DNA from: Caldifarciminota bacterium | GTDB taxonomy: Bacteria > Hydrothermota > Tepidihabitantia > Tepidihabitantales > Tepidihabitantaceae | Assembly (NCBI GenBank): GCA_016935295.1 | Contig: JAFGRF010000028.1 | Span: 1 to 23,390 of the forward strand | Direction of reading: 5' to 3' | DNA length: 23,390 bases | Shown: positions 7,521 to 16,716 of the stretch, one piece after another | Numbering within the stretch: position 1 is the stretch's first letter | Layout of the letters: each line of letters begins with the position of its first letter | Notes under the pieces: model-generated | The model's input: the letters and a program-made list of their open reading frames with translations, nothing else | Told to the model about the DNA's origin: nothing | The model's database searches: none | Program-made: the position numbers and the translations under genes

Positions 7521-8690
7521 CTAGTTCCCGGCTGTCTCCAGCACGCGGCGATACACGGCCAAGTGTCCGGCTGCCGTTGACTCCCATGAGAACTCGCGGG
7601 CACGGGCAAGACCCCTTCGTCTCAGATCATCTCGGAGCGACGCATCGATCAGCAGGCGCGCCAGGGCCCGTCTGAGCCCCTGAACATCACCCGGAGACAC
7701 CGTGATCGCGGCGTCGCCGGCAACCTCCGGGAGAGATGATACGTTGGACGTTATGACCGGTGTACCGCAGGCCATGGACTCCAGAACTGGCATGCCGAAT
7801 CCTTCGTAGGTCGAAACCAGACTGAGCACTTGTGCCAGACCATACAGCGCAGGCAGTAGCTCCTGAGGTACGTACCCCAAATACCTGACTTGGCTCTTCA
7901 CGCCGAGTTCGACCGCTGCTCGACGTACCTCGTTGGCGCCATGTCCCTCTTCACCGGCCAACACGACCGAGTCTATCAGTCCAGCCTTCAGCAAGGGAGC
8001 GGTTGCATCGAGCAGTGCATCAATCCTCTTGCGCCTTTCGACTGCGCCGACGTGGAGGATGAAGCGATCCGGCAGCCCGAGTCGCTGTTTTGCGCACTGC
8101 AACTCCTCTCCCGTGCGAACGCGGTACTCGTCACCAACTCCGTGGGGGATAACCGTGACTTGGCCGGGACGCAGCCCCGTGAGTTCAACAAGGTCTTCCT
8201 TGGTAGCGCCCGAGACCGCGATCACGTGTCGAGAACTCCGCACGGCCGCCGGCACGGCCAACCTGAGGTAGTTCTCATAAAGGGGCTCGAAGGCTCCCGG
8301 GGCGCGGGCGTAGATGAGGTCGTGAATGGTAACTACGCACGGACATCCGATTCGTGCAGGCACGGCGAAGTTGGTCGCGTGAAGAAGATCCGCGCCTTCC
8401 CGAACCAAGGCTCGCGGCACGAGGGTGTTCATCCAGAAGAACGACCTTATCTTCGGCAGCACGCCACTCACAGACTGACTTCGGGTGGTAAACGGCCGGC
8501 CGACCACCACTTCGCGACACCCCGCAGGGACGTCACTGTGTCCTAGCGGTCGGTCAACCAGCAACAGAAACTCAGCTTCGTGCGCGATTTGGGGCAAGTG
8601 GCAAGCAAGCTGAAAGACGTACTGACCGACCCCGCGTTTGAGGCCGTTAAGCCTGCGGGCGTCGAGAGCAATTCGGAGCCGTTTCTTCAT
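7521..8690 (-). CDS. GT4-family glycosyltransferase
   Basis: The 389-residue protein has the GT-B fold layout of the GT4 family: an N-terminal domain starting RIALDARRLNGLKRGVGQYVFQL, a middle VVTIHDLIYARAP segment, and a C-terminal donor-binding domain with FILHVGAVERRKR and the EGFGMPVLESMACGTPVI block, whose two glutamates form the EX7E motif. This retaining enzyme would transfer a sugar from a nucleotide donor during repeat-unit assembly in the cytoplasm; the sugar cannot be assigned. ATG at 8688-8690 is the clear start. A strong promoter-like site lies upstream at 8722-8749, and the GT2 gene follows after 54 bp. It is transcribed away from the next GT4 gene at 8842. Confidence 0.92.
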   Translation of the reverse strand: MKKRLRIALDARRLNGLKRGVGQYVFQLACHLPQIAHEAEFLLLVDRPLGHSDVPAGCREVVVGRPFTTRSQSVSGVLPKIRSFFWMNTLVPRALVREGADLLHATNFAVPARIGCPCVVTIHDLIYARAPGAFEPLYENYLRLAVPAAVRSSRHVIAVSGATKEDLVELTGLRPGQVTVIPHGVGDEYRVRTGEELQCAKQRLGLPDRFILHVGAVERRKRIDALLDATAPLLKAGLIDSVVLAGEEGHGANEVRRAAVELGVKSQVRYLGYVPQELLPALYGLAQVLSLVSTYEGFGMPVLESMACGTPVITSNVSSLPEVAGDAAITVSPGDVQGLRRALARLLIDASLRDDLRRRGLARAREFSWESTAAGHLAVYRRVLETAGN

Positions 8691-8721
8691 GCCTAGTGGA
8701 ATCTGCTGTCGCGCGTCGAGG

Positions 8722-8749
8722 ATTCTATCTTCGCAGGTTCAGCAGTCAA
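8722..8749 (-). promoter_or_regulatory. Promoter-like site for the GT4/GT2/methyltransferase unit
   Basis: On the minus strand TTGACT (8744-8749) and TAGAAT (8722-8727), each 5/6 to the sigma-70 consensus, are 16 nt apart. The expected start near 8715 gives a leader of about 25 nt before the ATG at 8690. It lies back to back with the plus-strand site at 8808-8835. Confidence 0.6.
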
Positions 8750-8807
8750 CCACGCGTACTCACGTACTCGGAGGCAACTGCGTTCGCCTAGTCTAGCTGC
8801 AACGATC

Positions 8808-8835
8808 TTGAACCGCGCGACCAGTCGCGTATACT
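8808..8835 (+). promoter_or_regulatory. Promoter-like site for the plus-strand GT4 gene, predicted leaderless
   Basis: TTGAAC (8808-8813) and TATACT (8830-8835) are 16 nt apart, and only 6 nt (CCAGAA) separate the -10 from the TTG start codon at 8842. The expected transcription start falls on the start codon, and no ribosome binding site is present. Confidence 0.55.
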
Positions 8836-8841
8836 CCAGAA

Positions 8842-9933
8842 TTGCATCTGCTCTTCTCGGCAGCTTTCAACACGCGAGCGACCGTCGGCATCTCAGCGTA
8901 CATTCGTCACATCGTTCCCGAGTTAGCGAGGCTATGTGAGCTGACAGTACTCACACCAGACCCTGAGGTTTTCTCGGATGTCGCGAGCACAATCCGAATC
9001 CCGGAATACACCAGATCGCATCTGGGTCGTGTATTGTGGACCTCAACATCACTGGGACACTTCCTGACCCATCGCTACGACGCTGTTTTCTGTCCGACAC
9101 CAGTCGTCCCAGTCTACGCCCGATTACCAGCCGTCGCCGTGGTCCATGACCTGACACCGTTGATGCTGCCTAAGGCGCACTCGTCGCCTCTGAAGGCGCT
9201 TTTCTGGGGTGCCCTTCAGACACTACGATGGGCAAGGGCGGTCATAACCGTCTCGGAAAACACCAGGCGAGACTTGGCAAGATGCTCCCGGGCAGTTCCT
9301 TTGAGTCGCGTGCACGTCGTCCCAGAGGGCCCAGGGCTGGTTCCTGTACCCGGTGACACGTCATTCGCGCACCAACTCCAACCGTACTTGTTGTACGTTG
9401 GCGGCCATGCCCGTCACAAGAATTTGCCTCGTCTCGTATCTGCGTTCGGGCTCATACACCAAAGACCCTCACTGAAGCTCGTCATGACGGGCTGGAGCAA
9501 GCCGGAGTTGATTGATCGGACACGATCTGCGGTTACGGCCCTCGGACTTCAACAGAGAGTCATTATCATGGCCAACCCTCTAGACGAATCGCAGCTGTCG
9601 AGCCTCTATCGACACTGCACAGCATTCGTCTATCCATCACTCTATGAGGGATTCGGACTCCCGGTACTTGAGGCGCTTGCCCACGGCATACCTGTCGCCT
9701 GCAGTCGCGTGTCCAGTCTGCCGGAAGTCGGAGGTGAGGCCGCCGTGTACTTCGACCCCACATCCGTCAGAGACATCGCCGAGAAGCTCAATAGTATCAT
9801 AAGCGACGAGGTACTCGAACGCAGGTTGCGGCGTCAAGGTCCGCTACGCGCAGCCGAGTTCTCGTGGACGAAAGCAGCACTTGACACGCTGCTCGTGACC
9901 GAGCGAGCAATCACATCACGCTCCCGTCGATGA
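8842..9933 (+). CDS. GT4-family glycosyltransferase
   Basis: The 363-residue GT-B enzyme starts HLLFSAAFNTRATVGISAYIRHI, has VAVVHDLTPLMLPKAHSS in the middle and a C-terminal donor-binding domain with LLYVGGHARHKN and EGFGLPVLEALAHGIPVACS, containing the EX7E glutamates. It is related to the three other GT4 proteins of this window but lies on the opposite strand, alone. The only usable start is TTG at 8842-8844: the frame is closed by TGA at 8809-8811 and there is no ATG or GTG between. No ribosome binding site is seen, but a promoter-like -10 ends 6 nt before the TTG. The gene converges with the GT4 pair ending at 10100; the 166-bp gap shows no clear terminator. The sugar transferred is unknown. 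Confidence 0.9.
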   Translation: MHLLFSAAFNTRATVGISAYIRHIVPELARLCELTVLTPDPEVFSDVASTIRIPEYTRSHLGRVLWTSTSLGHFLTHRYDAVFCPTPVVPVYARLPAVAVVHDLTPLMLPKAHSSPLKALFWGALQTLRWARAVITVSENTRRDLARCSRAVPLSRVHVVPEGPGLVPVPGDTSFAHQLQPYLLYVGGHARHKNLPRLVSAFGLIHQRPSLKLVMTGWSKPELIDRTRSAVTALGLQQRVIIMANPLDESQLSSLYRHCTAFVYPSLYEGFGLPVLEALAHGIPVACSRVSSLPEVGGEAAVYFDPTSVRDIAEKLNSIISDEVLERRLRRQGPLRAAEFSWTKAALDTLLVTERAITSRSRR

Positions 9934-10099
9934 ATCGGAGTCCCGCCCGCGGCGCCTCCGGAAGAGGAAGCAGCCCACCGTCTCCACATGCCAGGTGCTG
10001 TCGCGTCCCGCGGGATAAATCGACGGTGCGGGGAGAACGACACTGGTGTCAGATCGGCGTTACGAACTGGCAGTATTCGTTCTCAATCGCCTAGTCTAC

Positions 10100-11218
10100 T
10101 CACTCGGCACCCCGACGCATGATATCTAGAACCTGTCCGGCGGAATGAGTCAGATCGAACCGTTTGGCCCGACTCAACCCGGCGGCTGACATTGCAGTTC
10201 TCCTCGGCTCGTCCGAGAGCAGGGCATCCAGTTTTCGCGCGAGGTCGACACTGCTACCAGCACTGCAGTACGACACAGCGGTTCCACCAACCTCCGGGAG
10301 GCTTGAGGACCAACTGCACAGAACCGGGCAACCACAGGCCATAGCCTCGAGAACGGGAAGGCCAAAACCCTCGTAGATTGACGGGAGAACAAACAGCTTC
10401 GCGGCGCTGTAGAGGTAAGGAAGATCGTCGTCGTCGACCCACCCGAGGTATCTGACGCGCCCCGCCTTCTCCATCGCGGCGATCTCGGCCACTATCGGCT
10501 CGGATTTCCACCCGATGCCACCAACGATGGCCAGCACCGGCGCACACTTCGTCATTCGGAGCGCGTGGAGGAGCACTGCGTGGTTCTTCCTAGGCTCGAC
10601 CGTCCCTATGGTCAACAGATAGTCCTCAGGAAGCCCGTACTTGCGGGTCGCAAGCTCGTAGGCTACAGAACGAGGTACCGGGCGGAACCTCGCCTCAGCA
10701 CCCAGGTAGACCCTAGCTACCCTGTCAGGCCTCACGCCGACTAACCGTATCACGGCTTTAGCGGTGGCATCCGAATCGGTAATGACCTTGTCTGCGACAT
10801 GGCAAGCTCTTGCCAACAGGAACCTGTGCGCGAGCGCCGAGTGAAAGCGTAGCGTCTGAGGGATAACGAAGGGAGCGAGGTCATGGACAGTCAGGAGCCT
10901 GAAGCAGCGATGCCTGAGGATCAGCGGGATAGCTTGATTCTGCCCCCAGAAGACGTGCAGACGGTCTTCTGCAACCCACTCGGGCACGCACCCCTGCATC
11001 CACAGGTTCAGACCCAGTAAACCTGTGCCCGACCGTACACGGCAGTTGCCGCCCGGCAGAGCCACCTCGACGGGTCTCGGCGTGTAGAAAATGAACTGCG
11101 CGTCCCCATCCAAGGCTGTCATCTCAGAGACCATGCCGTACAGGTAGCGCGCTATCCCACCCTTGACGGCACCGAACGCACTTGCGTCTATGCCTACCCG
11201 CAGCGGAGCCTGTGTCAT
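10100..11218 (-). CDS. GT4-family glycosyltransferase (tandem paralogue A)
   Basis: The 372-residue GT-B protein starts RVGIDASAFGAVKGGIARYL, carries LHVFWGQNQAIPL and LLTVHDLAPFVIP in the acceptor-side domain, and YLLTIGTVEPRKNHAVLL and EGFGLPVLEAMACGCPVLCS in the donor-binding domain with the EX7E glutamates. It is clearly a paralogue of the next gene (11327-12454), sharing the FWGQN motif and a long identical stretch around CSWSSSLPEVGGTAV. The ATG at 11216-11218 is preceded by AAAGGA with 4 nt spacing, a good ribosome binding site. It is the last gene of the polysaccharide operon. Its role is adding a sugar to the repeat unit; which sugar cannot be told. Confidence 0.92.
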   Translation of the reverse strand: MTQAPLRVGIDASAFGAVKGGIARYLYGMVSEMTALDGDAQFIFYTPRPVEVALPGGNCRVRSGTGLLGLNLWMQGCVPEWVAEDRLHVFWGQNQAIPLILRHRCFRLLTVHDLAPFVIPQTLRFHSALAHRFLLARACHVADKVITDSDATAKAVIRLVGVRPDRVARVYLGAEARFRPVPRSVAYELATRKYGLPEDYLLTIGTVEPRKNHAVLLHALRMTKCAPVLAIVGGIGWKSEPIVAEIAAMEKAGRVRYLGWVDDDDLPYLYSAAKLFVLPSIYEGFGLPVLEAMACGCPVLCSWSSSLPEVGGTAVSYCSAGSSVDLARKLDALLSDEPRRTAMSAAGLSRAKRFDLTHSAGQVLDIMRRGAE

Positions 11219-11326
11219 ACTGTCCTTTCCCGGATTCGGGAGTCACCGGAAGACGTATGCCTGAGCTGCTTCATCCATCGGCGCTTGCTGGTCGCACCTA
11301 CAGCACTGACGGGAAGCAACTTGCTG

Positions 11327-12454
11327 TTAGTCAGCACGCAGATGAGAAGCGGACGAGCCTCGCAACACATCGAGCAAGGAACGAGCAGCCACCTCAAAGC
11401 TGAATCTGGCGGCCTGTGCGATGCCGGCACAGCTCATCTCGCTCAGTAGAACATGGTTGCGGAGCAGCTCCGCGGCCTTCGTGGCCAGATCATCCACATC
11501 GTGAGGACGAAAGTAGCGTACGGCTGTCCCTCCGACCTCAGGTAGGCTTGATGACCAGCTGCACAGAACCGGACAACCGCAGGCCATTGCTTCCACCACG
11601 GGTAGACCAAAACCCTCGTAGACAGATGGATAAACCATGATGCAGGCCAACGAGTATAGGCAAGCCAACTCCCTATCATCAACTCGACCGACATAGCGCA
11701 CCCGTCCCTCCGACTCAGCAGTCCGAATCAACCTGAGCACGGCACCGCTCCGCCATCCGACCACACCGGCGATAACAAGCAGAGGTAGCGCCCTGTCGCG
11801 CCTCACGATGTGCAGCAGAGTCGAATAGTCTTTCCTCGGCTCAATGGTGCCGACCGTAAGCATGAACTTACCCGGCAAGCCGAGGCGTTCCGCAGTCTGT
11901 TGCAGCACTTCGCATCGCGTGACCGGCCTGAGTTCGCGAGGGCAACCGGCATGAATCACGACGAGTTTCGGGGACGCTGTCGGGAAAAAACGATGAACAA
12001 GGCGAGCAGTCGCCTGAGAGTCTATCACGATCGCGTCCGCGGCACGGACTGCAGCCCTGAAGTTCAAGGCCCAGGACAAGCGGTGTCTGAACTGCATCGT
12101 GTGAGGGTAGACAAGAGCTGTGACGTCATGAACGGTCAAAACCCGCCGACAGGGACGCCGAAGCCGAAGTGGCATAACGGTATTCTGGCCCCAGAAAACG
12201 TCTATCCCATCTTCGGCGATCACCCGCGGGACCGTATCCCTGAGCCAGTGCCCAGGGAGGGACCCTGGACGCTTTCGCGGAATGCACACACGCCATTTGC
12301 CCTGTGGCAGCGGTACGTCGATTGGCGCAGGCGCATACAAAACGAAATCGTCTTTCGGCGAAGCTGCCATCATTTCGATGAGGGTATCCTGCAGGTACCT
12401 CGCCACACCGGCTCCCGCACCGGTGAATGCGCAGGCGTCAACGCCAATCAGCAT
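11327..12454 (-). CDS. GT4-family glycosyltransferase (tandem paralogue B)
   Basis: The 375-residue GT-B enzyme starts LIGVDACAFTGAGAGVARYL and has IDVFWGQNTVMPL, VLTVHDVTALVYP, FMLTVGTIEPRKDYSTLL and the donor-site EGFGLPVVEAMACGCPVLCS with the EX7E glutamates. Sequence order and motif wording match the neighbouring paralogue A, so the pair arose by tandem duplication. A GGAG lies about 10 nt before the ATG at 12452-12454. The gaps on both sides (108 bp and 149 bp) are larger than elsewhere in the operon but show no promoter-like site. It probably adds a neighbouring sugar of the same or similar type to that added by paralogue A; this is inference. Confidence 0.92.
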   Translation of the reverse strand: MLIGVDACAFTGAGAGVARYLQDTLIEMMAASPKDDFVLYAPAPIDVPLPQGKWRVCIPRKRPGSLPGHWLRDTVPRVIAEDGIDVFWGQNTVMPLRLRRPCRRVLTVHDVTALVYPHTMQFRHRLSWALNFRAAVRAADAIVIDSQATARLVHRFFPTASPKLVVIHAGCPRELRPVTRCEVLQQTAERLGLPGKFMLTVGTIEPRKDYSTLLHIVRRDRALPLLVIAGVVGWRSGAVLRLIRTAESEGRVRYVGRVDDRELACLYSLACIMVYPSVYEGFGLPVVEAMACGCPVLCSWSSSLPEVGGTAVRYFRPHDVDDLATKAAELLRNHVLLSEMSCAGIAQAARFSFEVAARSLLDVLRGSSASHLRAD

Positions 12455-12603
12455 TTCAGAGAGACTCCACCCACGGATTCACAATGAAGTCCCTGGCAGC
12501 CACAGACGAAGAGGCGCAACCGATGCTGTCATCGAACCTAGACGACACGGCGCCGCAGGGATGTGCCGTCCAAGTCGCTCTCACGAAACCGGAACTCGCA
12601 CCA

Positions 12604-14010
12604 CTATACGTTGTTTGCCGGCCGTGCTGGCCCTGACGCACTCAGACGACTCAGACTGATTCCCAACCCCAACAGGACCGCCAGCAAGGGCAGTGCGCCG
12701 TGGTGAAAGGCGACGAAGTCGAACAGCCCGTGCGCTGCATACGCAACCAGAGCGGCTCCTAGGCCGAGCGCTAGTGCCCAATGGTCAGGGAGCCTAGTCC
12801 GAACGACCCGGTCCAACCTGAACCACGTACGTACGTAGAGCCAGCAGAAACCCAAGAACCCTACGATCCCGAGGTCTGCCAGCATCTCCAGAAAGATGTT
12901 GTGTGTGTGAAACCTGATGATCCACCATACTTGTCCCGGATATCCATAGAAGTGCTTCACGTATCTGAAGTTATCGAACCCGACACCAAGCAGCCAGTTG
13001 GCCTTGAAAACCATCCACCCGTAGTACCACAGCAGAAGCCGGCCGAGAAAAGACGGATCGCCCTCCGAGGTGTCGCCAACGCGAGACAGCAACACCGCAC
13101 GGAGGGGACCGACACCAAGCAGCAAGAAAGCCGCGAACACCAGGACGGTCCACAGCCACCCGGACCGAACCCGGAGTAGCGCGTACACTGCAGCTACCCC
13201 GAACCCGAACCAGGCCCCGCGCGACCTTGTGAGGACCAGGGTACTCAGGACAACAACCATACAGAGCAGCGCAGCGATGCGGGTCGATGCCCTGTCTGTC
13301 TGAAGGAAAACGCCGAGCAGAAGAGCCGCGCCACAGGAAAGAAATGTACCCAGCACGTTAAGACCGCCTTTGCTGGTGATGCCACCAAGTACCGCTTCCG
13401 ATCCGCTCACCCCGGGAACGAGCCAGGACACAAGGACGCCCGCCGACAAAGTGAGACTGAAGGCCAGGATCACTGCACGGACCCCAGCCACGGTAATCGG
13501 TGCGACGGCAAACAGGTAGAGAAGGACCATCGCCTCCGCAAAGAGCACAACCTGATGCCAGAAGTCCGGTCGCGTCCATCCATTGGCGACGGCGCTCAAC
13601 GTCGAAAGCGCGAGCGACAACCCAAGCAGGGCCAACGGGATCTTGTCGTGTATGGCAAGCCGCGCCCTACGGAGGCCCTCATCACCAATCAGGAAGTCTC
13701 TCGTGACAACAAGAAGCAGGAGAATCGTGACGGGGAGATACACGTATCGGACATAAGGAACAGGAAGCAGTTCCAGACCAACTGATGGAAGCAGCGCTGC
13801 GAACAAGGCAAGCGCATAGGTGCTGCCCCTCAGCGCAACAAACCAAGCCAGTATCTGAAACGGACCGACAAGGAAGAACAGCGCCAGACGCATACTGCCG
13901 ATGCCGAGCAGAGTCGCGAAGCCGCCGATACAGACAACCTCGGATGCCACGAACCACCAGAGCGCCTTGCGCCGACCTGGGCGATCAACTGGCCTTACGA
14001 GTTCAGTCAC
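12604..14010 (-). CDS. O-antigen ligase / polymerase (Wzy_C family)
   Basis: The 468-residue protein is almost entirely membrane segments (about 11-12). A large periplasmic loop holds GRLLLWYYGWMVFKANWLLG, GVGFDNFRYVKHFYGYPG and FHTHNIFLEMLADLGIVG, the O-antigen ligase (Wzy_C) pattern, with TRSRGAWFG before it. Such proteins either polymerise repeat units (Wzy) or ligate the finished glycan to an acceptor (WaaL); sequence alone does not decide. The frame extends to 14151, but that would overlap the flippase by ~150 bp; the GTG at 14008-14010 is preceded by AGAGGGG with about 3 nt spacing and overlaps the flippase stop by 8 bp, so it is taken as the start. Confidence 0.87.
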   Translation of the reverse strand: MTELVRPVDRPGRRKALWWFVASEVVCIGGFATLLGIGSMRLALFFLVGPFQILAWFVALRGSTYALALFAALLPSVGLELLPVPYVRYVYLPVTILLLLVVTRDFLIGDEGLRRARLAIHDKIPLALLGLSLALSTLSAVANGWTRPDFWHQVVLFAEAMVLLYLFAVAPITVAGVRAVILAFSLTLSAGVLVSWLVPGVSGSEAVLGGITSKGGLNVLGTFLSCGAALLLGVFLQTDRASTRIAALLCMVVVLSTLVLTRSRGAWFGFGVAAVYALLRVRSGWLWTVLVFAAFLLLGVGPLRAVLLSRVGDTSEGDPSFLGRLLLWYYGWMVFKANWLLGVGFDNFRYVKHFYGYPGQVWWIIRFHTHNIFLEMLADLGIVGFLGFCWLYVRTWFRLDRVVRTRLPDHWALALGLGAALVAYAAHGLFDFVAFHHGALPLLAVLLGLGISLSRLSASGPARPANNV

Positions 14011-15481
14011 TGCCCCTCTTAAGCACGGCCGACAAGAAAGCGAAATCACCCCGGCCGATACCGCGCGTGGCGACCAACATGACGGCATACACCGCAACCG
14101 CGAGTCCGACCGCTGCGGGAAGGTTCCACCGGACAACAGCAAGGATGACAATGACGGCCGGCACCAATGCGGTCATGAGTCGCAGCAGTACCTTTGCGTA
14201 CTGCGGAAAGCGAACTCCTTCAGGCGTCCGTAGCTGCTGTGCAAACAGACACACGCACCCGACCGCCTCTGCACACACGATCGAGGCGGCCGCTCCAACG
14301 GCACCCCAACGCGGGATCAGGAGGACATTGCCGACGATATTGACCCCCAGGGAAATGCCTGCCTGTGCGGTGACAACCGACGCCTTGTCTGCGCCCATCA
14401 AGTAGTTGCTCAGCAACGAGTTGAGGCAGGCAAGCGACGCCCACCATGCTACGACCCGCAAGACAGCGGCAGACCCCTCATAGCCGGAGCCAAACACGAC
14501 TGAGGTGATCTGTGGCGACAAAGCGGAGCCGAATGCTGCCAAGGGCAGTGCCAGCAGACTCATATACCTCAGGGCCAGTTCCATGGCCTGGGAGAGCCTC
14601 TGCCTATCAGCCACAAAGAGACGCGACAGAAGTGGAAACACTGCGCCCGAGAACGCAAAACCGCCAAACGCCAGCCCCATCGCCAATCGAAAGGCCGCAC
14701 TGTAGTTGCCGACCGCCTCGTTCCCCCCGAGCTTGGAAAGAAACGTCGTGCCGTTCCAGTAGTAGAACATCGTGCACATCACGGTCAGTCCGATTGGACT
14801 GGAACGGCGAAGCAACTCCCACCACGCCTTTGGAGAGAAGCTGAGCCGCGGAGTTATCAGCCACTTCGAAGCCACGGTGCCGGCGAGCAGCACTGACAGA
14901 AGACCAGCACCTACGTACAGCAAGGCGTAGCTCTCAACTCTGGCGCTATTGCGGGACAGCAGCAGGGCGCCGACGACCAGTACGGCCGTCTGGGTGATTC
15001 GAGTCAGTGCGGCCAGCTCCATACGTTCGAAGCCCTGGAACACCCAGCAATAGTAAGAAGTGATGGCGCTCTCGAGTACGAAGATGCTGCAGATATAGAC
15101 CACTAGGACCGTTGTCCGCGGATAGCCAAGGAGATTAACAAGCACTCCGATCAGGAGAATGACGACAAGAGATGCAAGCAGCTTCATCGCGAGCGAGTTG
15201 CTGACGAGACGGCGCGCACTCCTGGGGTCTCTCGCAATATCGCGTGCCGACACTGCGCCGAGCCCCATATCAGTGAACACGGCTAGCATCGTCACGAAGG
15301 CCAGCGCAAAAGACAGGACACCGAACTTCGTCACACCGAGATGGCGGGCCGCGACCATGTTGAATACGAACAACATGGCTTTGTTGGCACCGTCAGCGAG
15401 GGCAAGGTATGTCGTGTTCCTGGCGACTCTTCTGCTCGCCTGCGTCGGGTGGTCCCGGTCCGGGCGGACCACCGAGCTCAT
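14003..15481 (-). CDS. Wzx-like polysaccharide flippase
   Basis: The 492-residue protein has 12-14 hydrophobic segments and the N-terminal pattern of the polysaccharide-biosynthesis (MOP superfamily) flippases: NTTYLALADGANKAMLFVFNMVAARHLGVTKFGVLSFALAFVTM. It would move the undecaprenyl-diphosphate-linked repeat unit from the cytoplasmic to the periplasmic face of the inner membrane, supplying the Wzy/WaaL-like protein encoded just downstream. ATG at 15479-15481 overlaps the stop of the Wzz-like gene by 4 bp (ATGA), and its own stop overlaps the ligase gene, so the three are translationally coupled. Substrate structure cannot be inferred. Confidence 0.88.
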   Translation of the reverse strand: MSSVVRPDRDHPTQASRRVARNTTYLALADGANKAMLFVFNMVAARHLGVTKFGVLSFALAFVTMLAVFTDMGLGAVSARDIARDPRSARRLVSNSLAMKLLASLVVILLIGVLVNLLGYPRTTVLVVYICSIFVLESAITSYYCWVFQGFERMELAALTRITQTAVLVVGALLLSRNSARVESYALLYVGAGLLSVLLAGTVASKWLITPRLSFSPKAWWELLRRSSPIGLTVMCTMFYYWNGTTFLSKLGGNEAVGNYSAAFRLAMGLAFGGFAFSGAVFPLLSRLFVADRQRLSQAMELALRYMSLLALPLAAFGSALSPQITSVVFGSGYEGSAAVLRVVAWWASLACLNSLLSNYLMGADKASVVTAQAGISLGVNIVGNVLLIPRWGAVGAAASIVCAEAVGCVCLFAQQLRTPEGVRFPQYAKVLLRLMTALVPAVIVILAVVRWNLPAAVGLAVAVYAVMLVATRGIGRGDFAFLSAVLKRGSD

Positions 15482-16710
15482 TGCGCCGGCTTGTGTCTGC
15501 GGGGTGGCTTTGACCGCAAGATGCGGACCGACGCCGCAAGCTCATCTCGGATGGCGCGCCAGCCCTGATACTCTTCCGGCCGCGCGCTCTTTATGAAACC
15601 GAAGTACTCGGCTGTCAGAGCGAACGCGATGCCTGCAACAAGACTGAACAGGAAGACGACAGCCGTGATCACCATACGCTTGGGGAAGCTCCTGCGCTCC
15701 GGGGGCACGGCGTAGTCGAGTACTGTCAACGTCGGGGCGTCACGTGCCTCCAGGACTCTCGCGTATTCGTACTGTTCATACAGCTTGGCATATGCTTCCT
15801 GCTGGATCTTGAAGTCAAGGTACCTGCGGGCGAATCGAGCGGCGATTGTCGGCAAATGCTCAAACGAGACCCCGAAGCCAACGCCAAAACCGCTGGCTCC
15901 CCCGCCCCGCTCGAGCTTACGCAGTTCTTCGCGGGACGCGGCTACCCCGCGCCGCAGGATTTCGACATAGGGGTTGTCTTCGCTTGCTCCGGACCGCGCG
16001 GCCTCGTACTCAGCTTCCTGCAGGCTCAGCTCAGACTTCATCTTGGCATAGGCATCTATGGCCGCCTTGGTTTCGTCCTCCACTGAAGTCACCTTGTGGA
16101 CTTCCTGGAACGCCTGCAGCGATTCGCTAGCAAGCGCAAGACTGGAGTCAAGTTGAACGAGCCGCTTCTCGATAAAAACCCGCATGTTGTGGCCACGGCT
16201 GATGTTGGAATGTCGAAGAAAGCTGTCGAGCTCGGCAATGTAGGCATTGGCGACCTCCGCAGCGAGCTCCCGGGATCTGGCTTCCACAGCTATCTTCACT
16301 ATGCCTTCCTCCGAGGACGCCAGCTTTGTCATGTCCTTGAGCTGCCTGACGGACTTCTCAGGACTAGGCTTTCTCATCCCGTAGCGTTTGGCGATGCTGC
16401 ATCGCTCCGCTACGTGCTGCATCACTGTTCGACTGCCGAGGATTCCTATCATGAGATCAGAGGATGTCGACGAACCAGCAAGCCCGGCCTTGAGCCTACT
16501 CAGACTGCTGCCCGCCCCTCCGCCCAGAAGACTCGTGATACCGAATACATCACCCTCATCGCTGGGAGGCAGGAGTTGGGCGGTAGCGGTGTAGCGATGC
16601 GGCAATACGAGGCTAACAATGACGGCGACGGCCGTGAGTGCGACGGTATTCCAGAAGATGAGTCGGCGCCACTTGAGGATGACGCCGAGATACTTGACTA
16701 CTCTATTCAC
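15478..16710 (-). CDS. Wzz/GumC-like chain-length determinant protein
   Basis: The 410-residue protein has a membrane helix near residues 15-35 (LIFWNTVALTAVAVIVSLVL), followed by HRYTATAQLLPP, the usual Wzz N-terminal segment, a long helical periplasmic region with coiled-coil character (residues ~170-320), and a C-terminal helix preceded by the proline-rich AVPPERRSFPKR. It lacks a C-terminal tyrosine-kinase domain, so it is the Wzz type rather than a fused Wzc. It sets the length of the polymer made by the downstream Wzy-like protein. The start is GTG at 16708-16710; no ribosome binding site is visible and a promoter-like -10 ends 6 nt before it. It heads the operon Wzz - flippase - ligase - GT4 pair. 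Confidence 0.87.
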   Translation of the reverse strand: MNRVVKYLGVILKWRRLIFWNTVALTAVAVIVSLVLPHRYTATAQLLPPSDEGDVFGITSLLGGGAGSSLSRLKAGLAGSSTSSDLMIGILGSRTVMQHVAERCSIAKRYGMRKPSPEKSVRQLKDMTKLASSEEGIVKIAVEARSRELAAEVANAYIAELDSFLRHSNISRGHNMRVFIEKRLVQLDSSLALASESLQAFQEVHKVTSVEDETKAAIDAYAKMKSELSLQEAEYEAARSGASEDNPYVEILRRGVAASREELRKLERGGGASGFGVGFGVSFEHLPTIAARFARRYLDFKIQQEAYAKLYEQYEYARVLEARDAPTLTVLDYAVPPERRSFPKRMVITAVVFLFSLVAGIAFALTAEYFGFIKSARPEEYQGWRAIRDELAASVRILRSKPPRRHKPAQ

Positions 16711-16716
16711 GCTGGA

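Noticed and set aside
10006..10015. Palindrome TCCCGCGGGA in the convergent gap, as a terminator
   Set aside because: There is no loop and no T-run on either strand; it is too short to be a convincing terminator.
10093..10098. TAGACT on the minus strand just before the end of GT4 paralogue A
   Set aside because: The -35 region 16 nt upstream (ATGCGT) does not match, and no gene start follows.
11810..12487. A 225-codon plus-strand frame opposite GT4 paralogue B
   Set aside because: It is antisense to a gene with clear GT4 motifs and has no recognisable domain of its own.
12604..14151. Longer start for the ligase-like gene at 14151
   Set aside because: It would overlap the flippase by about 150 bp; the GTG at 14010 has a good ribosome binding site and an 8-bp overlap.
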